Shown here: positions 17,440 through 27,189 of the stretch, piece by piece | Position numbering within the stretch: the stretch's first letter is position 1 | Layout of the letters: every line of letters starts with the position of its first letter | Source: Fodinibius sp051746985 | GTDB taxonomy: Bacteria > Bacteroidota > Rhodothermia > Balneolales > Balneolaceae | Length of the DNA stretch: 64,000 nt | Direction: 5' to 3' | Assembly: GCA_051746985.1 (NCBI GenBank) | Contig: JBNJFP010000010.1 | Coordinates: 31,927-95,926 of the forward strand | Notes under the pieces: model-generated | Told to the model about the DNA's origin: nothing | What the model saw: only the letters and a program-made list of their open reading frames with translations | Database searches by the model: none | Made by a program: the position numbers and the translations under genes

Positions 17440-18561
17440 ATGGCTACTTCAAAAAAAATAAAGAATATGCTGCCCAGTATTCGTTTCCGCAAGTCTGCTC
17501 ATCGTAAAAAGCCCGGGGCACCGCCGGGAACTGTCGAGCATATTGGCGAACGCCACATGGATGAGATCAAAATTACCGTACATGACTTCGATAATGATCA
17601 TGTAGAAGAAATCCCCATAAAAAAGATACAAAAAGCCAAGCCATACCTTGATTCACCCTCAAAAACCTGGGTACAAGTTCGTGGATTACACGATACCGAA
17701 AAGCTAAAATCGATCTGGAACTTTTTTGAACTTCATCCGCTCATACAGGAAGATATTGTGCACACGGCCCAGCGTCCTAAAGTTGAAGTCTATGACAACT
17801 GTATCTTTTTTGTTCTTCGGCTACTTTCCTATTCCCAGGAAGAACAACAAATTCAAGCGGAACAGATTAGCATTGTACTTGGCGAAAATTATGTTCTTTC
17901 GTTTCAGGAAACCGATAAAGATCATTTTAAACCTATCCTTAACCGGCTAGCAATAGCTGCATCTCGCATCCGCAAACTCGACACAGACTATTTAACCTAC
18001 GCCCTTATTGATGCTGTTGTGGATTACTATTTTAATGTTCTCGAATATATTGGAGATGACATCGAAGTTCTGGAAGAACAGCTTTTGGAAGATCCTGATG
18101 AAGATCTTCTGGAGCAGATTCATAAACTTAGACGTGAAATTATATTCTTCCGGAAATCAGTTTGGCCCCTACGTGATGCTATCAACAGTGCTATAAGAGA
18201 TGAATCGAAGTTTATAAACGAGGACACCAAAATTTATCTCCGTGATGTTTACGACCATATGATCCAGATCATCGATAATATTGAGAATTACCGGGATACA
18301 ATTCTGGGACTACACGATATGTATATGTCGCAGGTAAGCAATCGCATGAATGAGGTAATGAAAGTACTTACTATTATTGCTACCATTTTCATACCACTCA
18401 CCTTTATCGCCGGTATTTATGGAATGAATTTTAATCCGGAAACAAGTCCCTATAACATGCCTGAATTAAGCTGGTACTGGGGATATCCCGTAGTTATGGG
18501 AGTAATGGGAATTATTGCTATTATTATGATTTTTTATTTTCGACGTAAAGGTTGGTTCTGA
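17440..18561 (+). CDS. corA: CorA-family Mg2+/Co2+ transporter
   Basis: The 373-residue protein has the CorA plan: a long cytoplasmic alpha/beta and helical domain, then two C-terminal membrane helices. The first carries the selectivity motif YGMNF (G328-M329-N330) followed by the acidic loop NPETSPYNMPELSW; the second ends in FYFRRKGWF with basic residues. The helical stalk includes DDIEVLEEQLLEDPDEDLLEQ and the pore region RMNEVMKVLTIIATIFIPLTFIAGIYG. It mediates magnesium uptake, possibly also Co2+ or Ni2+. It appears monocistronic or loosely linked to the Usp gene 56 bases downstream. Confidence 0.93.
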   Translation: MATSKKIKNMLPSIRFRKSAHRKKPGAPPGTVEHIGERHMDEIKITVHDFDNDHVEEIPIKKIQKAKPYLDSPSKTWVQVRGLHDTEKLKSIWNFFELHPLIQEDIVHTAQRPKVEVYDNCIFFVLRLLSYSQEEQQIQAEQISIVLGENYVLSFQETDKDHFKPILNRLAIAASRIRKLDTDYLTYALIDAVVDYYFNVLEYIGDDIEVLEEQLLEDPDEDLLEQIHKLRREIIFFRKSVWPLRDAINSAIRDESKFINEDTKIYLRDVYDHMIQIIDNIENYRDTILGLHDMYMSQVSNRMNEVMKVLTIIATIFIPLTFIAGIYGMNFNPETSPYNMPELSWYWGYPVVMGVMGIIAIIMIFYFRRKGWF

Positions 18562-18617
18562 TAAAAAAAGATATTTTAGTATTATTAATATAATCCTTCA
18601 TCCAAAAATTTATCATC

Positions 18618-19499
18618 ATGGAAAACATCAAAATACTTGTGCCACTCGACTTCTCTGACTTGGGTTCCAAAGCGCTTTTATCTGCCGAAAAAATGGCAAA
18701 ACTTTTTAATGGAACCGTTACTCCCTTTCACTCATATTTACCGCTTAACGAGGTAGATGGCGGACCGTATATGTTTGGGATGGGAACCACTGCAATGGAG
18801 GATTTCGATGAAATTGAACAAGCACTCCACGAACGGCTTTCCGAACTGGCCGGCGAAGAAATTGATTCCACACTGGTCACCGAACCGCTGATTTCGATCG
18901 GCAACCCCGCACAATCTATTGTCGAAGAAGCCGAAAATTTTGACATGATTGTGATGACCACCCATGGCCGTACGGGATTTTCACGGTTTTTCCTGGGATC
19001 GGTATCCGAGAAAGTACTGCGGATGTCGCACGTACCTGTACTAATTGTAAATGAAGAACGTGAACTTTCTAATCTCGATCGGATAATGGTTACCACCGAC
19101 TTTTCTGATCACTCAAAGGAAGCTTTTTCGATAGCGATGGAAATAGCAAAAAAAGCAAATTCAACGCTGGAACTTGTCAACGTGATGGCTTTTGATCCTC
19201 AGCACGAGGATGAACCTGACGAATCAAAAAGACAGCTGCGCGAACAACGGCTTAAAGTTTTGGCCAAAGAAGAAATGCACGATATTGGTGACCAGCTCAA
19301 AACAAAGCTTATTGTCTCTACTGAAACACCACACGAGGCCATCCTCAAATACAACATTGAAAATCCCCACGATCTCGTGGTGATGTCAACCGTGGGACGC
19401 ACCGGCATCGATTACCTGATGATGGGTAGCACTACGGCTAACGTTGCTCGTCATGTAAAAAGTCCTGTCCTAAGTGTTAATCCCAAAGCCAACAACTAA
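18618..19499 (+). CDS. Universal stress protein, two tandem UspA domains
   Basis: The 293-residue protein is a tandem duplication of the UspA fold (residues about 1-145 and 153-291). Both halves start with a KILVPLDFS or RIMVTTDFS strand. Both keep the ATP-binding pattern G-x2-G-x9-G-S: THGRTGFSRFFLGS in the first, TVGRTGIDYLMMGS in the second, followed by VLRMSHVPVLIV and VARHVKSPVLSV. Such proteins bind ATP and help survival under stress, but the target is not predictable. Confidence 0.9.
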   Translation: MENIKILVPLDFSDLGSKALLSAEKMAKLFNGTVTPFHSYLPLNEVDGGPYMFGMGTTAMEDFDEIEQALHERLSELAGEEIDSTLVTEPLISIGNPAQSIVEEAENFDMIVMTTHGRTGFSRFFLGSVSEKVLRMSHVPVLIVNEERELSNLDRIMVTTDFSDHSKEAFSIAMEIAKKANSTLELVNVMAFDPQHEDEPDESKRQLREQRLKVLAKEEMHDIGDQLKTKLIVSTETPHEAILKYNIENPHDLVVMSTVGRTGIDYLMMGSTTANVARHVKSPVLSVNPKANN

Positions 19500-19505
19500 C
19501 GATTC

Positions 19506-20489
19506 ATGAACTTCTCGCTTCAAAAACTTGCCTATCCCCTCGCGGCGCTGCTCTTGCTATTATCGGCCTGCGGCACGCCTTACCAACCGGAAGAAGATCC
19601 CGATGAGGAACAGGAAGAAGAGCAGGAGGAAACAATTGAACAAAACGACCCTGTGCCGCCCGATGGAATTTTGGAAACGGTCACCTGGAATTTACTGGGA
19701 TATGGCACGGGATTTACAGGCCCTTCAAATGAAGATCTACAAACCGAAAATATTGTGGAAGTCGTTGACTCTTTGGATGCGGACCTCTATGCCTTTCAAG
19801 AAGTAGATGGACAAGAATCACTAAATGAGATTATCCAGTATATGGAGGACTACAAGGGATTTACAGCTGATCACGTAAGCCAGTCACAAAAAATGGCATT
19901 TGTCTATAACACGAATGACAATACTATTGATTCGGTTTCAAGCGGTCCTATTTCAGATGGACAAAATAGTAATGCTTGGGCTAGTCGTTATCCCATGTAT
20001 TTTGAATTTGACTATACCTATGAAGACCAAACGCAACGGTTTTTTGCTGTAGTCATTCATGCCAAAGCATTTGATGATGAGGAATCTTATGAACGACGAA
20101 AGACTGCTGCACAGGATTTGTATGATTACCTGACCGAAGAAAAACCTGATGCCAATATTATTTTACTTGGCGATTATAACGACGATGTGGATCAATCAAT
20201 ATATGAACCAGATGGAGAACCCGCCGAAACTCCATACGATCAATTTGTTGAAGACACCGAAAATTTTGATGTGATAACAAAAAAGCTCTCTGATGCCGGG
20301 GAATCAGCTTCCATAAATTACGAAGATATTATTGATCACATTACCATAAGTGACGAACTTTTTGATGAGCATGTAGAAAACAGTACCCTAATTCATGATC
20401 CGCGGGAGTATATTGATGATTATGGAGAAACAACTTCTGATCACCTACCTGTCTGGGCTAAATTTGATGTAACTGCTCCTAAACGGTAA
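19506..20489 (+). CDS. Endonuclease/exonuclease/phosphatase-family lipoprotein
   Basis: The 327-residue protein has a lipobox (LLLLSACG) followed by a very acidic linker of Glu/Asp/Gln, then an EEP (DNase I-like) domain. Recognisable elements are ETVTWNLLGYG (strand 1 with the metal-binding Asn), DLYAFQEVDG (catalytic Glu), ILLGDYNDD (Asp/Asn pair) and SDHLPVWAKF (catalytic Asp-His). The family uses a divalent metal to cut phosphodiester bonds in nucleic acids, or phosphates in lipids and sugars. Lipid anchoring suggests a role on extracellular DNA or phosphate scavenging, which is inference. A terminator hairpin follows. Confidence 0.85.
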   Translation: MNFSLQKLAYPLAALLLLLSACGTPYQPEEDPDEEQEEEQEETIEQNDPVPPDGILETVTWNLLGYGTGFTGPSNEDLQTENIVEVVDSLDADLYAFQEVDGQESLNEIIQYMEDYKGFTADHVSQSQKMAFVYNTNDNTIDSVSSGPISDGQNSNAWASRYPMYFEFDYTYEDQTQRFFAVVIHAKAFDDEESYERRKTAAQDLYDYLTEEKPDANIILLGDYNDDVDQSIYEPDGEPAETPYDQFVEDTENFDVITKKLSDAGESASINYEDIIDHITISDELFDEHVENSTLIHDPREYIDDYGETTSDHLPVWAKFDVTAPKR

Positions 20490-20502
20490 GCACCATAAAA
20501 AG

Positions 20503-20543
20503 AAATCGTCCGACCTTATTAACATTGGCCGGACGATTTTTCT
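20503..20543. terminator. Bidirectional terminator
   Basis: AAATCGTCCGACC (20504-20516) pairs with GGCCGGACGATTT (20527-20539) with a mismatch, followed by T-rich sequence; an A-run on the left also gives a U-run on the - strand. It lies between two convergent genes (nuclease-like lipoprotein and porin) and can serve both. Confidence 0.8.
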
Positions 20544-20568
20544 TCATCTACGCTATAAGGTACTTCAA

Positions 20569-22047
20569 CTATTGTAAAGCCATTCGTAAGCCCGCCATTA
20601 CATGAAGGCGACTTACCTCTTCGGCCGCAATTTCTGTAACATCAGGCGTTTCATACAATACATTTTGATCATCCCAGAAACTGTACTGAACGCCAAAATC
20701 GAAGGTGAGTCCCCGCGTTAGTACGGCGCTAAATCCACCACTAAAAAACTGGCGGTCGCTGTTAATGCCATCCTGCGGACTGGGGTAATAGCCATATCCG
20801 CCCCTCACAGTAAAATCACTATTGGGTTCGTAGGAAACACCACCCCTCATATTTACCACATCATTAAACGCAGATCTGACATCGGCATTAATATCATTTT
20901 CCTGTGGATTCAGTTCAATCTCATCGAAATCAATTTTTCCATCCGAATAAGAAATTACTTCCGCCGATCCAGAAAAGATGACGTTGGGTATTGCCCGAAA
21001 AGATACCCCGGCCTTTATGCGTTGTGGCCGTGTGATGGTGTACGAAAAGGCACCGGGAGCTTCTGCCGAAAACTGGATAGAGTTATCAAAAGTGGTGATG
21101 ATTTCGGTATTATATTGCTCGTCAATAAATAGCTTTGAGGGAAATTCATAGCTGGCCGCCAATCGGAAACTGCTTGTGGGCTCAAAAATCATTCCCAGCC
21201 GGGCACTAAATGCCTGTATATCAGCATCAACCCGATCAATACTTAAAATATTATCGATATCGGTGTCGGGCGTCCCATCGCCATCTGAATCAACAAAAGC
21301 GTCATTATAGTCGTCTTGCCTGTCGGACTCTAAAAATTCGCGCTCATAACTGTAGGTCCCGTTGTAATACCCAATGGAACCACCTACATAAAGGTTTTCT
21401 AAAAATTCAGTGGCTAAAAACAGGGAATACTCCCCCGTTTTACCGCGTTCGGTCAGCTCTACATCTTGATTAATACCCGGGTATTCATTGTTATCAAAAA
21501 AGCGAAAAATGGACTTGGTATCAGAAAATGAGCTGTCATTGGTGGCGAAATCTATAGCATAGGTATCAAAAGCGGCAAAAAAGAGGCTGTCGTCGGGGGT
21601 AGTATTATAGGAATCGGTAATGGTAGATTCATTATTTTTGGCTGATACCGAAAGTGCCCTGTTAAAATCGGTGGTTTGGCTGTATCCACCTCCCACCACC
21701 AAACTACCACGCGTCGTTGGCACCTTATAAACCATTCCCAAATCGCCAATACCGGTTTGATTATCGGAGTAATTAGTGCTGTTACCAAGATAGGTTCCCG
21801 TTTCGTCAAGAAACCGACTGCTTAATCCCATCGAAAAAAAGCTTTCTTCGAAAAGTGCCATAGCCCCTGGATTATCCTGGTACGCCCCAAAACCGGTGGC
21901 CTCGGTCATGCCCGGCACTACAATACTAATAGGGTCATACGATGGATATTCCAAGCCGTAGCGCAGGACATCATCAGCACTTTGAGCATGAAGCTGTGCA
22001 CCAATAAAAAACAACGCGACAATACTTAAAACACTTTTCTTTAACAT
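20569..22047 (-). CDS. FadL/OmpP1-like outer-membrane transporter
   Basis: The 492-residue protein has a signal peptide (cut near LHAQS) and the pattern of a large beta-barrel: alternating strands, many Tyr/Phe/Gly, short turns. The early segment MTEATGFGAYQDNPGAMALF resembles the conserved NPAA/NPGA element near the N-terminus of FadL/TodX transporters. It ends in MAGLRMALQ, short of a classical terminal Phe. The family takes up long-chain fatty acids or other hydrophobic compounds across the outer membrane. A fatty-acid role would fit the glyoxylate shunt genes in the window, but they are 10 kb away and unlinked. Confidence 0.75.
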   Translation of the reverse strand: MLKKSVLSIVALFFIGAQLHAQSADDVLRYGLEYPSYDPISIVVPGMTEATGFGAYQDNPGAMALFEESFFSMGLSSRFLDETGTYLGNSTNYSDNQTGIGDLGMVYKVPTTRGSLVVGGGYSQTTDFNRALSVSAKNNESTITDSYNTTPDDSLFFAAFDTYAIDFATNDSSFSDTKSIFRFFDNNEYPGINQDVELTERGKTGEYSLFLATEFLENLYVGGSIGYYNGTYSYEREFLESDRQDDYNDAFVDSDGDGTPDTDIDNILSIDRVDADIQAFSARLGMIFEPTSSFRLAASYEFPSKLFIDEQYNTEIITTFDNSIQFSAEAPGAFSYTITRPQRIKAGVSFRAIPNVIFSGSAEVISYSDGKIDFDEIELNPQENDINADVRSAFNDVVNMRGGVSYEPNSDFTVRGGYGYYPSPQDGINSDRQFFSGGFSAVLTRGLTFDFGVQYSFWDDQNVLYETPDVTEIAAEEVSRLHVMAGLRMALQ

Positions 22048-22098
22048 ACTTCTATCATTCAGGGATTAAAATGATCACATATAAACGACTTTTAGAAG

Positions 22099-23409
22099 TC
22101 AATTACCGCGACTTCGGTCCGAATTTGAAGAGCTACTGCCATTGTCACTTCGGCTTCGCGATGACGAACTGCTTCCCCGCGATCTGGAATTATTTGAGGA
22201 CGATTTACTCTTTGTCACCGAACTCCGATTCTTAGTTGAACTTCGGTTAATCTTTGATCGATTGCTTGACTGGGTAGTGCCCCGGGATCGAACAGTCCGG
22301 CTTTTTGTGCCATTTGAAATACGGCTCGAACCGTCCTGAATAAAATTCTTCATCCGATTAAAAAACGTAGGTTTTTCTTCTCGGTCATTACCTAATTGCG
22401 TTCTATTTATTATTGTCCGATTTGATGAGCTATTGGTACGCGAACGAAGTTGTTTTAGCTGATCCTCATCAACAACAATAGGCATTGTATTCTCACGGCT
22501 TCGCTTGATAATACTGCTATCTCGATAATCACTTTCTGCAACACGGTTACTACTACGCGATCGTACGCGTGTTGTCGAACTACTATTGCTGTCAGTTTTA
22601 GCTTTTCTTACCGATGTATTGCCGTCACTGCTACGCGTACGCAATGTACCGGTAGATCGCGTTCTCACTTCGGATGAAGCACTGTTAGATACGGTAGCAG
22701 TACGACCATTGACATTCGTACGAGAGCGATTGCTATCGGTAGCTACCCGATTGGTACCAATACTTCGTGGCCCGTAGCGGGTATTATCGTCCCGCCGGGC
22801 TTTCTTATCGGGATAATACCCATGGCCATATCCAGATTTGCCGTAAAAATAGCCATAATTATATGCAAATGGGCTATGATATCCGCGCCAGTAAAAATTA
22901 TAATAGGGATCAAAAAACGGATCGTAATATCGGTGATAACTATATCGGCCTCCCCAACCTATTGAAAATGACATCGCAAAAGCAGGGCGATGGTATCCAT
23001 ATCCAAAAAAGCTGTGGTGATGCCACCTGTCAAAATAAAACGGCCGCCAGGAATGATACGATCGAAATGACGAATAAGGATAGTACGAGTTATAGCCGTA
23101 CCAGTCATTGCCATAGTAGTTCTTTATGTTATAAACATCGCCATATTTTGTGGCATATTCATAATCCTTGTAGTAAATGGAGATATGTTCTTCATCCTCA
23201 TCCTGGTATTCGGCATATTCTTCATCAGCCTGTTTTTCCTTGGGAGACTGTTCTTCGTTTTCTGTCCCTTCCTGGGCATACACTCCTGCTTTATCCACCG
23301 GTTGTTCATCGGTGATCTTTTTCATCGTTTGACTATGCTGAAGTTGTGTATAACAACCAGTAAGAAGCAGTGATAATATTGTGATGGCAAGCGCTTTAAT
23401 AAATTTCAT
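22099..23409 (-). CDS. Lipoprotein with Tyr/His-rich core and Arg/Ser-rich tail
   Basis: The protein (436 residues from the ATG at 23409; an ATG four codons upstream at 23421 is also possible) starts with a lipobox signal ending LSLLLTGCYTQ. An acidic stretch (DEEYAEYQDEDEEH) leads into a region dominated by Tyr, His, Trp, Phe and Gly (about residues 90-215). The C-terminal half is low-complexity, rich in Arg and Ser: runs such as RSRSSNR, SRSRGSSSSSRSRS. I recognise no domain. The composition suggests an intrinsically disordered, positively charged tail on the cell surface or periplasmic face that could bind nucleic acid, LPS or phosphate. It lies directly downstream of a two-component system on the same strand. 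Confidence 0.7.
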   Translation of the reverse strand: MKFIKALAITILSLLLTGCYTQLQHSQTMKKITDEQPVDKAGVYAQEGTENEEQSPKEKQADEEYAEYQDEDEEHISIYYKDYEYATKYGDVYNIKNYYGNDWYGYNSYYPYSSFRSYHSWRPFYFDRWHHHSFFGYGYHRPAFAMSFSIGWGGRYSYHRYYDPFFDPYYNFYWRGYHSPFAYNYGYFYGKSGYGHGYYPDKKARRDDNTRYGPRSIGTNRVATDSNRSRTNVNGRTATVSNSASSEVRTRSTGTLRTRSSDGNTSVRKAKTDSNSSSTTRVRSRSSNRVAESDYRDSSIIKRSRENTMPIVVDEDQLKQLRSRTNSSSNRTIINRTQLGNDREEKPTFFNRMKNFIQDGSSRISNGTKSRTVRSRGTTQSSNRSKINRSSTKNRSSVTKSKSSSNNSRSRGSSSSSRSRSDNGSSSSNSDRSRGN

Positions 23410-23534
23410 AGCAGACTCCATGTTTAGGTCCTCAAAATTTGGCAGAAAACTACTTATGCTCCTGTCTTTTTCTATAACAATAGTATCTCTAAGTATCGTT
23501 GCATTCAATCACATATTCATGCGAAGGAGCAATA

Positions 23535-24170
23535 TTATATCTCGCCTTTAAGTGACTTTGCGATGACTTCTGCCTTAGAGTTAACGTGAAGCTTCTTATA
23601 GATATTACGGATATGAGCACGCACCGTATCAATAGAAATATCATAGCGATCGGCGATCATTTTATAGCTCAATCCATCCACAAGACCATTTACAATATCA
23701 TGTTCACGGGGCGTAAGATCGGAATCAGTATTCTTTTTGGGCGCATTTTCTTGGAAATGTTTGATCACTTTACGCGCTATCTGCGGCGACATGGGCGCCC
23801 CACCCTCGATCAATTTTAAAATGGAGTCCTTAATTTCGGGAAGAGAGGTGTGTTTGAGCAAATATCCCGATGCACCGGCACGTAAGGCATTGAAAATTTT
23901 ATGTGAATCGTGATAGACCGTCAGCATAATAATATCGATGCCATCATACTTCTCTTTAATCAGGCTCATGCCCTTAATCCCCGACATGCCCGGCAGTTGA
24001 ATATCCATCAAAATAACATCGGGCTGTGGATGTTCTTTTAGATAGTCCATCATCTCTTCCACCGAATCCACCGCAACAGGACACGACAGCTCCTCCTGCA
24101 TATCCAAATAGCGCTGAATTAAGTCTCGAATTTTTTTATTGTCTTCAACAATACCAACTACCGAAGCCAT
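23535..24170 (-). CDS. NarL/LuxR-family response regulator
   Basis: The 211-residue regulator has a receiver domain (about residues 4-122) with acidic pair E9-D10, phospho-acceptor D56 in VILMDIQLPGMSG, and switch region IMLTVYHDSHKIFNALRAGASGYLLKHT. A LuxR-type helix-turn-helix follows (about 148-208: LTPREHDIVNGLVDGLSYKM, then IADRYDISIDTVRAHIRNIY). It is 38 bases downstream of a large sensor kinase, its presumed partner. Targets may include the adjacent Arg/Ser-tailed lipoprotein gene, which is inference. Confidence 0.92.
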   Translation of the reverse strand: MASVVGIVEDNKKIRDLIQRYLDMQEELSCPVAVDSVEEMMDYLKEHPQPDVILMDIQLPGMSGIKGMSLIKEKYDGIDIIMLTVYHDSHKIFNALRAGASGYLLKHTSLPEIKDSILKLIEGGAPMSPQIARKVIKHFQENAPKKNTDSDLTPREHDIVNGLVDGLSYKMIADRYDISIDTVRAHIRNIYKKLHVNSKAEVIAKSLKGEI

Positions 24171-24208
24171 AAAGATACCTGCATTTGGTTAAACATGACC
24201 ACTTATTA

Positions 24209-27070
24209 TTAGTTACGATTCTCGACTATAACTTCAAAACCATTCTTGTTATTAAATGTAATTTCTGCATCAATACGTTTCGCACGCATTTTCATATTTT
24301 GTAATCCCTGCCCCGTTTTTCTGCTCCCCGATACCTCGGTCCCGTTATCTTTAATCTTCATCATAAAATCCGATCCATTTGTCGATAAGGTTATATCTAT
24401 CCGATCTGCATTCGAGTGCTTGGCAATATTATTAATTGACTCTTTAAAAATCAGATATAAGCTTTCTTTCAGCGGCACGTCTAACTTTTGCTCCATATCG
24501 CCATCGAAATGGTAATGTACCGAACGATCAGACAACACATTATTGATGTAGTCCTGCATACGATCCGTCAAATCTCCAATCGTATCATTTCGGGCATCAA
24601 TCGACCAAACGATATCATCGAGACTTGAAACAATTTTTCGGCTTTGCCCTCCGATCTGTTTAAGGGATTCCTGGAGTTTATCAGAAACATTCATCGTTTG
24701 CAGAAAATCGGACTGCAGTGCAATTTCTGTGAGCGCCGAGCCTACATCGTCATGCAAATCACTGGCGATACGCACACGCATCCGCTCCATTTCGATCATC
24801 TTCTTAATCCTATAATAGTGGTATATAAACACCACAATTCCCACAACTGCCAAAGTCACAAACATAATAAACCACCACTGAAGCCAAAATGGTGCCTGCA
24901 CTGTAAAATTTATTTTCGCAGTATTTTCACTCCACTCTCCGCCAAAATTTTTCGCACGCACTTCGAACGCATAATCACCCGGCATCAGCGCCGAATACCG
25001 AACGGATCGTTGGGTAGTCTCCTGCCATCCTTCTCCCGAATTTTTTAACCGATATCGATACTTCATCTGGTGAGGAGCGGTAAAACTTATCCCTACAAAA
25101 TCAAAGGTGATATTGTGATTATCACTTCCAATATTCAATTCCTTTTTTATAGGAATAGCTTCTCCCGAAACCATAATACTTTCAATATGCACTTTCGGGG
25201 CTGTAACAGCTTCTTTTTCTTTTGATGGATCAAATACCGAAACCCCACCTACAGTCCCAAACCAGAGCCGTCCACGGCTATCTTTAAACGAAGCTCCTGC
25301 ATTCATCTCGTTGGATGTAAGCCCCTGATCTTTGGTTAATAATTGAAAAAAGGGCTTCTCTCTGCGGTCTGTTTCTGACTTAAATTCTTCATAATCAAAC
25401 CGGATAACGCCTTTGTTGCTTCCAATCCAAAAAATTCCTCGGTCATCCTGCTCAATAAAATAACAGACTTCATCGGGCAAGCCATCCTCCGTTGTTATGG
25501 ACTCAAAACCATTCCCGGTAAATCGAGCAATACCACCAAACGTTGACACCCACAAGTCGCCTTTCTGATCAACTAATAGATCAAGCACTCCATTATGCGG
25601 AAGGCCATTCTCAACAGTATAGTTGGTAAATGTCGTATCCTCAATCTGACTTACCCCGCCGTAGGTAGCCGCCCAAACCGATCCCTCAGACCCTTTTTCA
25701 AGTGCCATTACGGTGTTATTTGCAAGTCCATCTTCCTCCGTAAACTGACGAAATATCCCATTTTGATATCGGATTAGCCCATCACCATATGTACCCAAAA
25801 AAATATCAGTACTATCTTCTAAGGGCAGGATAGACCGTATTTTTCGATGGGGCAACTCCGTTTCGTCGAAATTTTTAAAGTGGGCATAATCAAAAATACT
25901 AAACCCCCACCGCGTACCAACATGCAGATGATTTTGGGAATCTGTGCGCAATGTATATACCTTGTTATCAACCAATCCATTGGTGGCATTCAGGGTTTCA
26001 ATTTCCCCGTTATTTATTTGGGTAATCCCTCCACCATAGGTAGAAACCCAAAACCGACCACCCTGATCTTCTGCAATAGAGGTAACAACATTATTGGGTA
26101 ATCCCTCCTCGATGGTATAATTTTCAAACTGATTGCCGAGAAAAAGGCTTACCCCTCCTCCAAACGTACCAAACCAAATATTTTGCTCGTTATCGTAGTA
26201 AGTTGCGTGAATAATATTATTAACCAATCCTTCATCCATTGAGTAATTGGTGAACGTATCATCTGCAAAGTAGCTTGCCCCTTCCTCAGTACCCAACCAC
26301 AAATGATCATCACTATCTTTTGAAATCGATTGGATCCGATTATTTATCAATCCATCACCTTCGGTAAAGCACTCAATATCCTGATCAGAAAAGGAACACA
26401 ATCCACCCCGGCTGGCAATCCAAAGATCACCATTATCCATTATTAGAAGATCTCTGAGACGATCATCGGGCAAACCATGCTGGGTTCTAAAGGTTCTAAA
26501 ATTCCCCTCCTCCAGCTTGGTAAGGCCATCTCGGGTTGCAAACCACATTACCCCTTGCTGATCTTCCAACACATCCCGCACTCGGTCACTTCCCATACCG
26601 TTTACTTCACGATATTGGGTCAACGTTTTATTACGATCCCAATGCCAAACACCTTCACCATCGGTGGCAAACCACAGTTCATTTCGACTGTCTTCATAGA
26701 TAGACAATATCGAGCTCGACTCCAGCGGCTCCAACTCTGCTACGGTATGGATGCTATCATCCCGCATAACATTAACACCACCCTCAGTTCCGATCCACAA
26801 CTGGTTTTCCTGATCAGCGTAAAGAGACTGAATACTGTTATTCAGCAAACCATCCTCAATGAAATAACTTTCAAAATTTATGCTATCAAACCGGTTCAAA
26901 CCATATCCTGTGCCAATCCACAGATATCCATCGTTATCTTGCGTCATGGTATTTACTACGGACTCACTTAATCCATTTTCTATGGAATAAGTACGAAAAG
27001 GGAGCTTTTGTGCTTCTGCAATAGCAACAATTAAAACAAAAAATAAAAAAGTGCTTATAAGCTGTTTCAT
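24209..27070 (-). CDS. Sensor histidine kinase with beta-propeller and Y_Y_Y domains
   Basis: The 953-residue kinase has a signal peptide (AIAEAQ), then a long periplasmic sensor of about fourteen Reg_prop repeats (units such as DNDGYLWIGTGYGLNRFD and DQGGRFWVSTYGGGITQIN) forming two propellers up to about residue 640. A Y_Y_Y domain follows (about 660-730: YRYRLKNSGEGWQ... YAFEVRAKNFGGEW), then one membrane helix (about 740-765). The cytoplasmic part has a HisKA_3 dimerisation helix with the phospho-acceptor histidine in ASDLHDDVGSALTEIAL and an ATPase domain with NIAKHSNADRI (N box) and GQGLQNMKMRA (G box). It has no receiver or AraC domain, unlike Bacteroides polysaccharide hybrids, and pairs with the separate LuxR-type regulator. 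The ligand is unknown. Confidence 0.93.
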   Translation of the reverse strand: MKQLISTFLFFVLIVAIAEAQKLPFRTYSIENGLSESVVNTMTQDNDGYLWIGTGYGLNRFDSINFESYFIEDGLLNNSIQSLYADQENQLWIGTEGGVNVMRDDSIHTVAELEPLESSSILSIYEDSRNELWFATDGEGVWHWDRNKTLTQYREVNGMGSDRVRDVLEDQQGVMWFATRDGLTKLEEGNFRTFRTQHGLPDDRLRDLLIMDNGDLWIASRGGLCSFSDQDIECFTEGDGLINNRIQSISKDSDDHLWLGTEEGASYFADDTFTNYSMDEGLVNNIIHATYYDNEQNIWFGTFGGGVSLFLGNQFENYTIEEGLPNNVVTSIAEDQGGRFWVSTYGGGITQINNGEIETLNATNGLVDNKVYTLRTDSQNHLHVGTRWGFSIFDYAHFKNFDETELPHRKIRSILPLEDSTDIFLGTYGDGLIRYQNGIFRQFTEEDGLANNTVMALEKGSEGSVWAATYGGVSQIEDTTFTNYTVENGLPHNGVLDLLVDQKGDLWVSTFGGIARFTGNGFESITTEDGLPDEVCYFIEQDDRGIFWIGSNKGVIRFDYEEFKSETDRREKPFFQLLTKDQGLTSNEMNAGASFKDSRGRLWFGTVGGVSVFDPSKEKEAVTAPKVHIESIMVSGEAIPIKKELNIGSDNHNITFDFVGISFTAPHQMKYRYRLKNSGEGWQETTQRSVRYSALMPGDYAFEVRAKNFGGEWSENTAKINFTVQAPFWLQWWFIMFVTLAVVGIVVFIYHYYRIKKMIEMERMRVRIASDLHDDVGSALTEIALQSDFLQTMNVSDKLQESLKQIGGQSRKIVSSLDDIVWSIDARNDTIGDLTDRMQDYINNVLSDRSVHYHFDGDMEQKLDVPLKESLYLIFKESINNIAKHSNADRIDITLSTNGSDFMMKIKDNGTEVSGSRKTGQGLQNMKMRAKRIDAEITFNNKNGFEVIVENRN

Positions 27071-27136
27071 ACCGATAAAAACGAACCGTGCAATAAAATA
27101 TTTATCTTCTCTATCATTCTATCAAAAGTTTGGACA

Positions 27137-27170
27137 AATAAAAAAAGCCCCGATAACTCGGGGCTTTTAA
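27137..27170 (-). terminator. Terminator of the sigma factor gene
   Basis: AAAAGCCCCG (27143-27152) and CGGGGCTTTT (27159-27168) form a strong stem with a six-base loop; the A-run to its left gives a U-run on the - strand. It lies 20 bases after the rpoD stop codon. Confidence 0.85.
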
Positions 27171-27189
27171 AATCAATTTCGTTCTGCAA

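Noticed and set aside
22099..23409. Arg/Ser repeats as a CRISPR or tandem DNA repeat
   Set aside because: The DNA units are irregular and vary in codon use; the repetition is at the amino-acid composition level only.
24209..27070. Hybrid two-component system of Bacteroides polysaccharide type
   Set aside because: The protein ends after the ATPase domain with no receiver or AraC domain; the response regulator is a separate gene.
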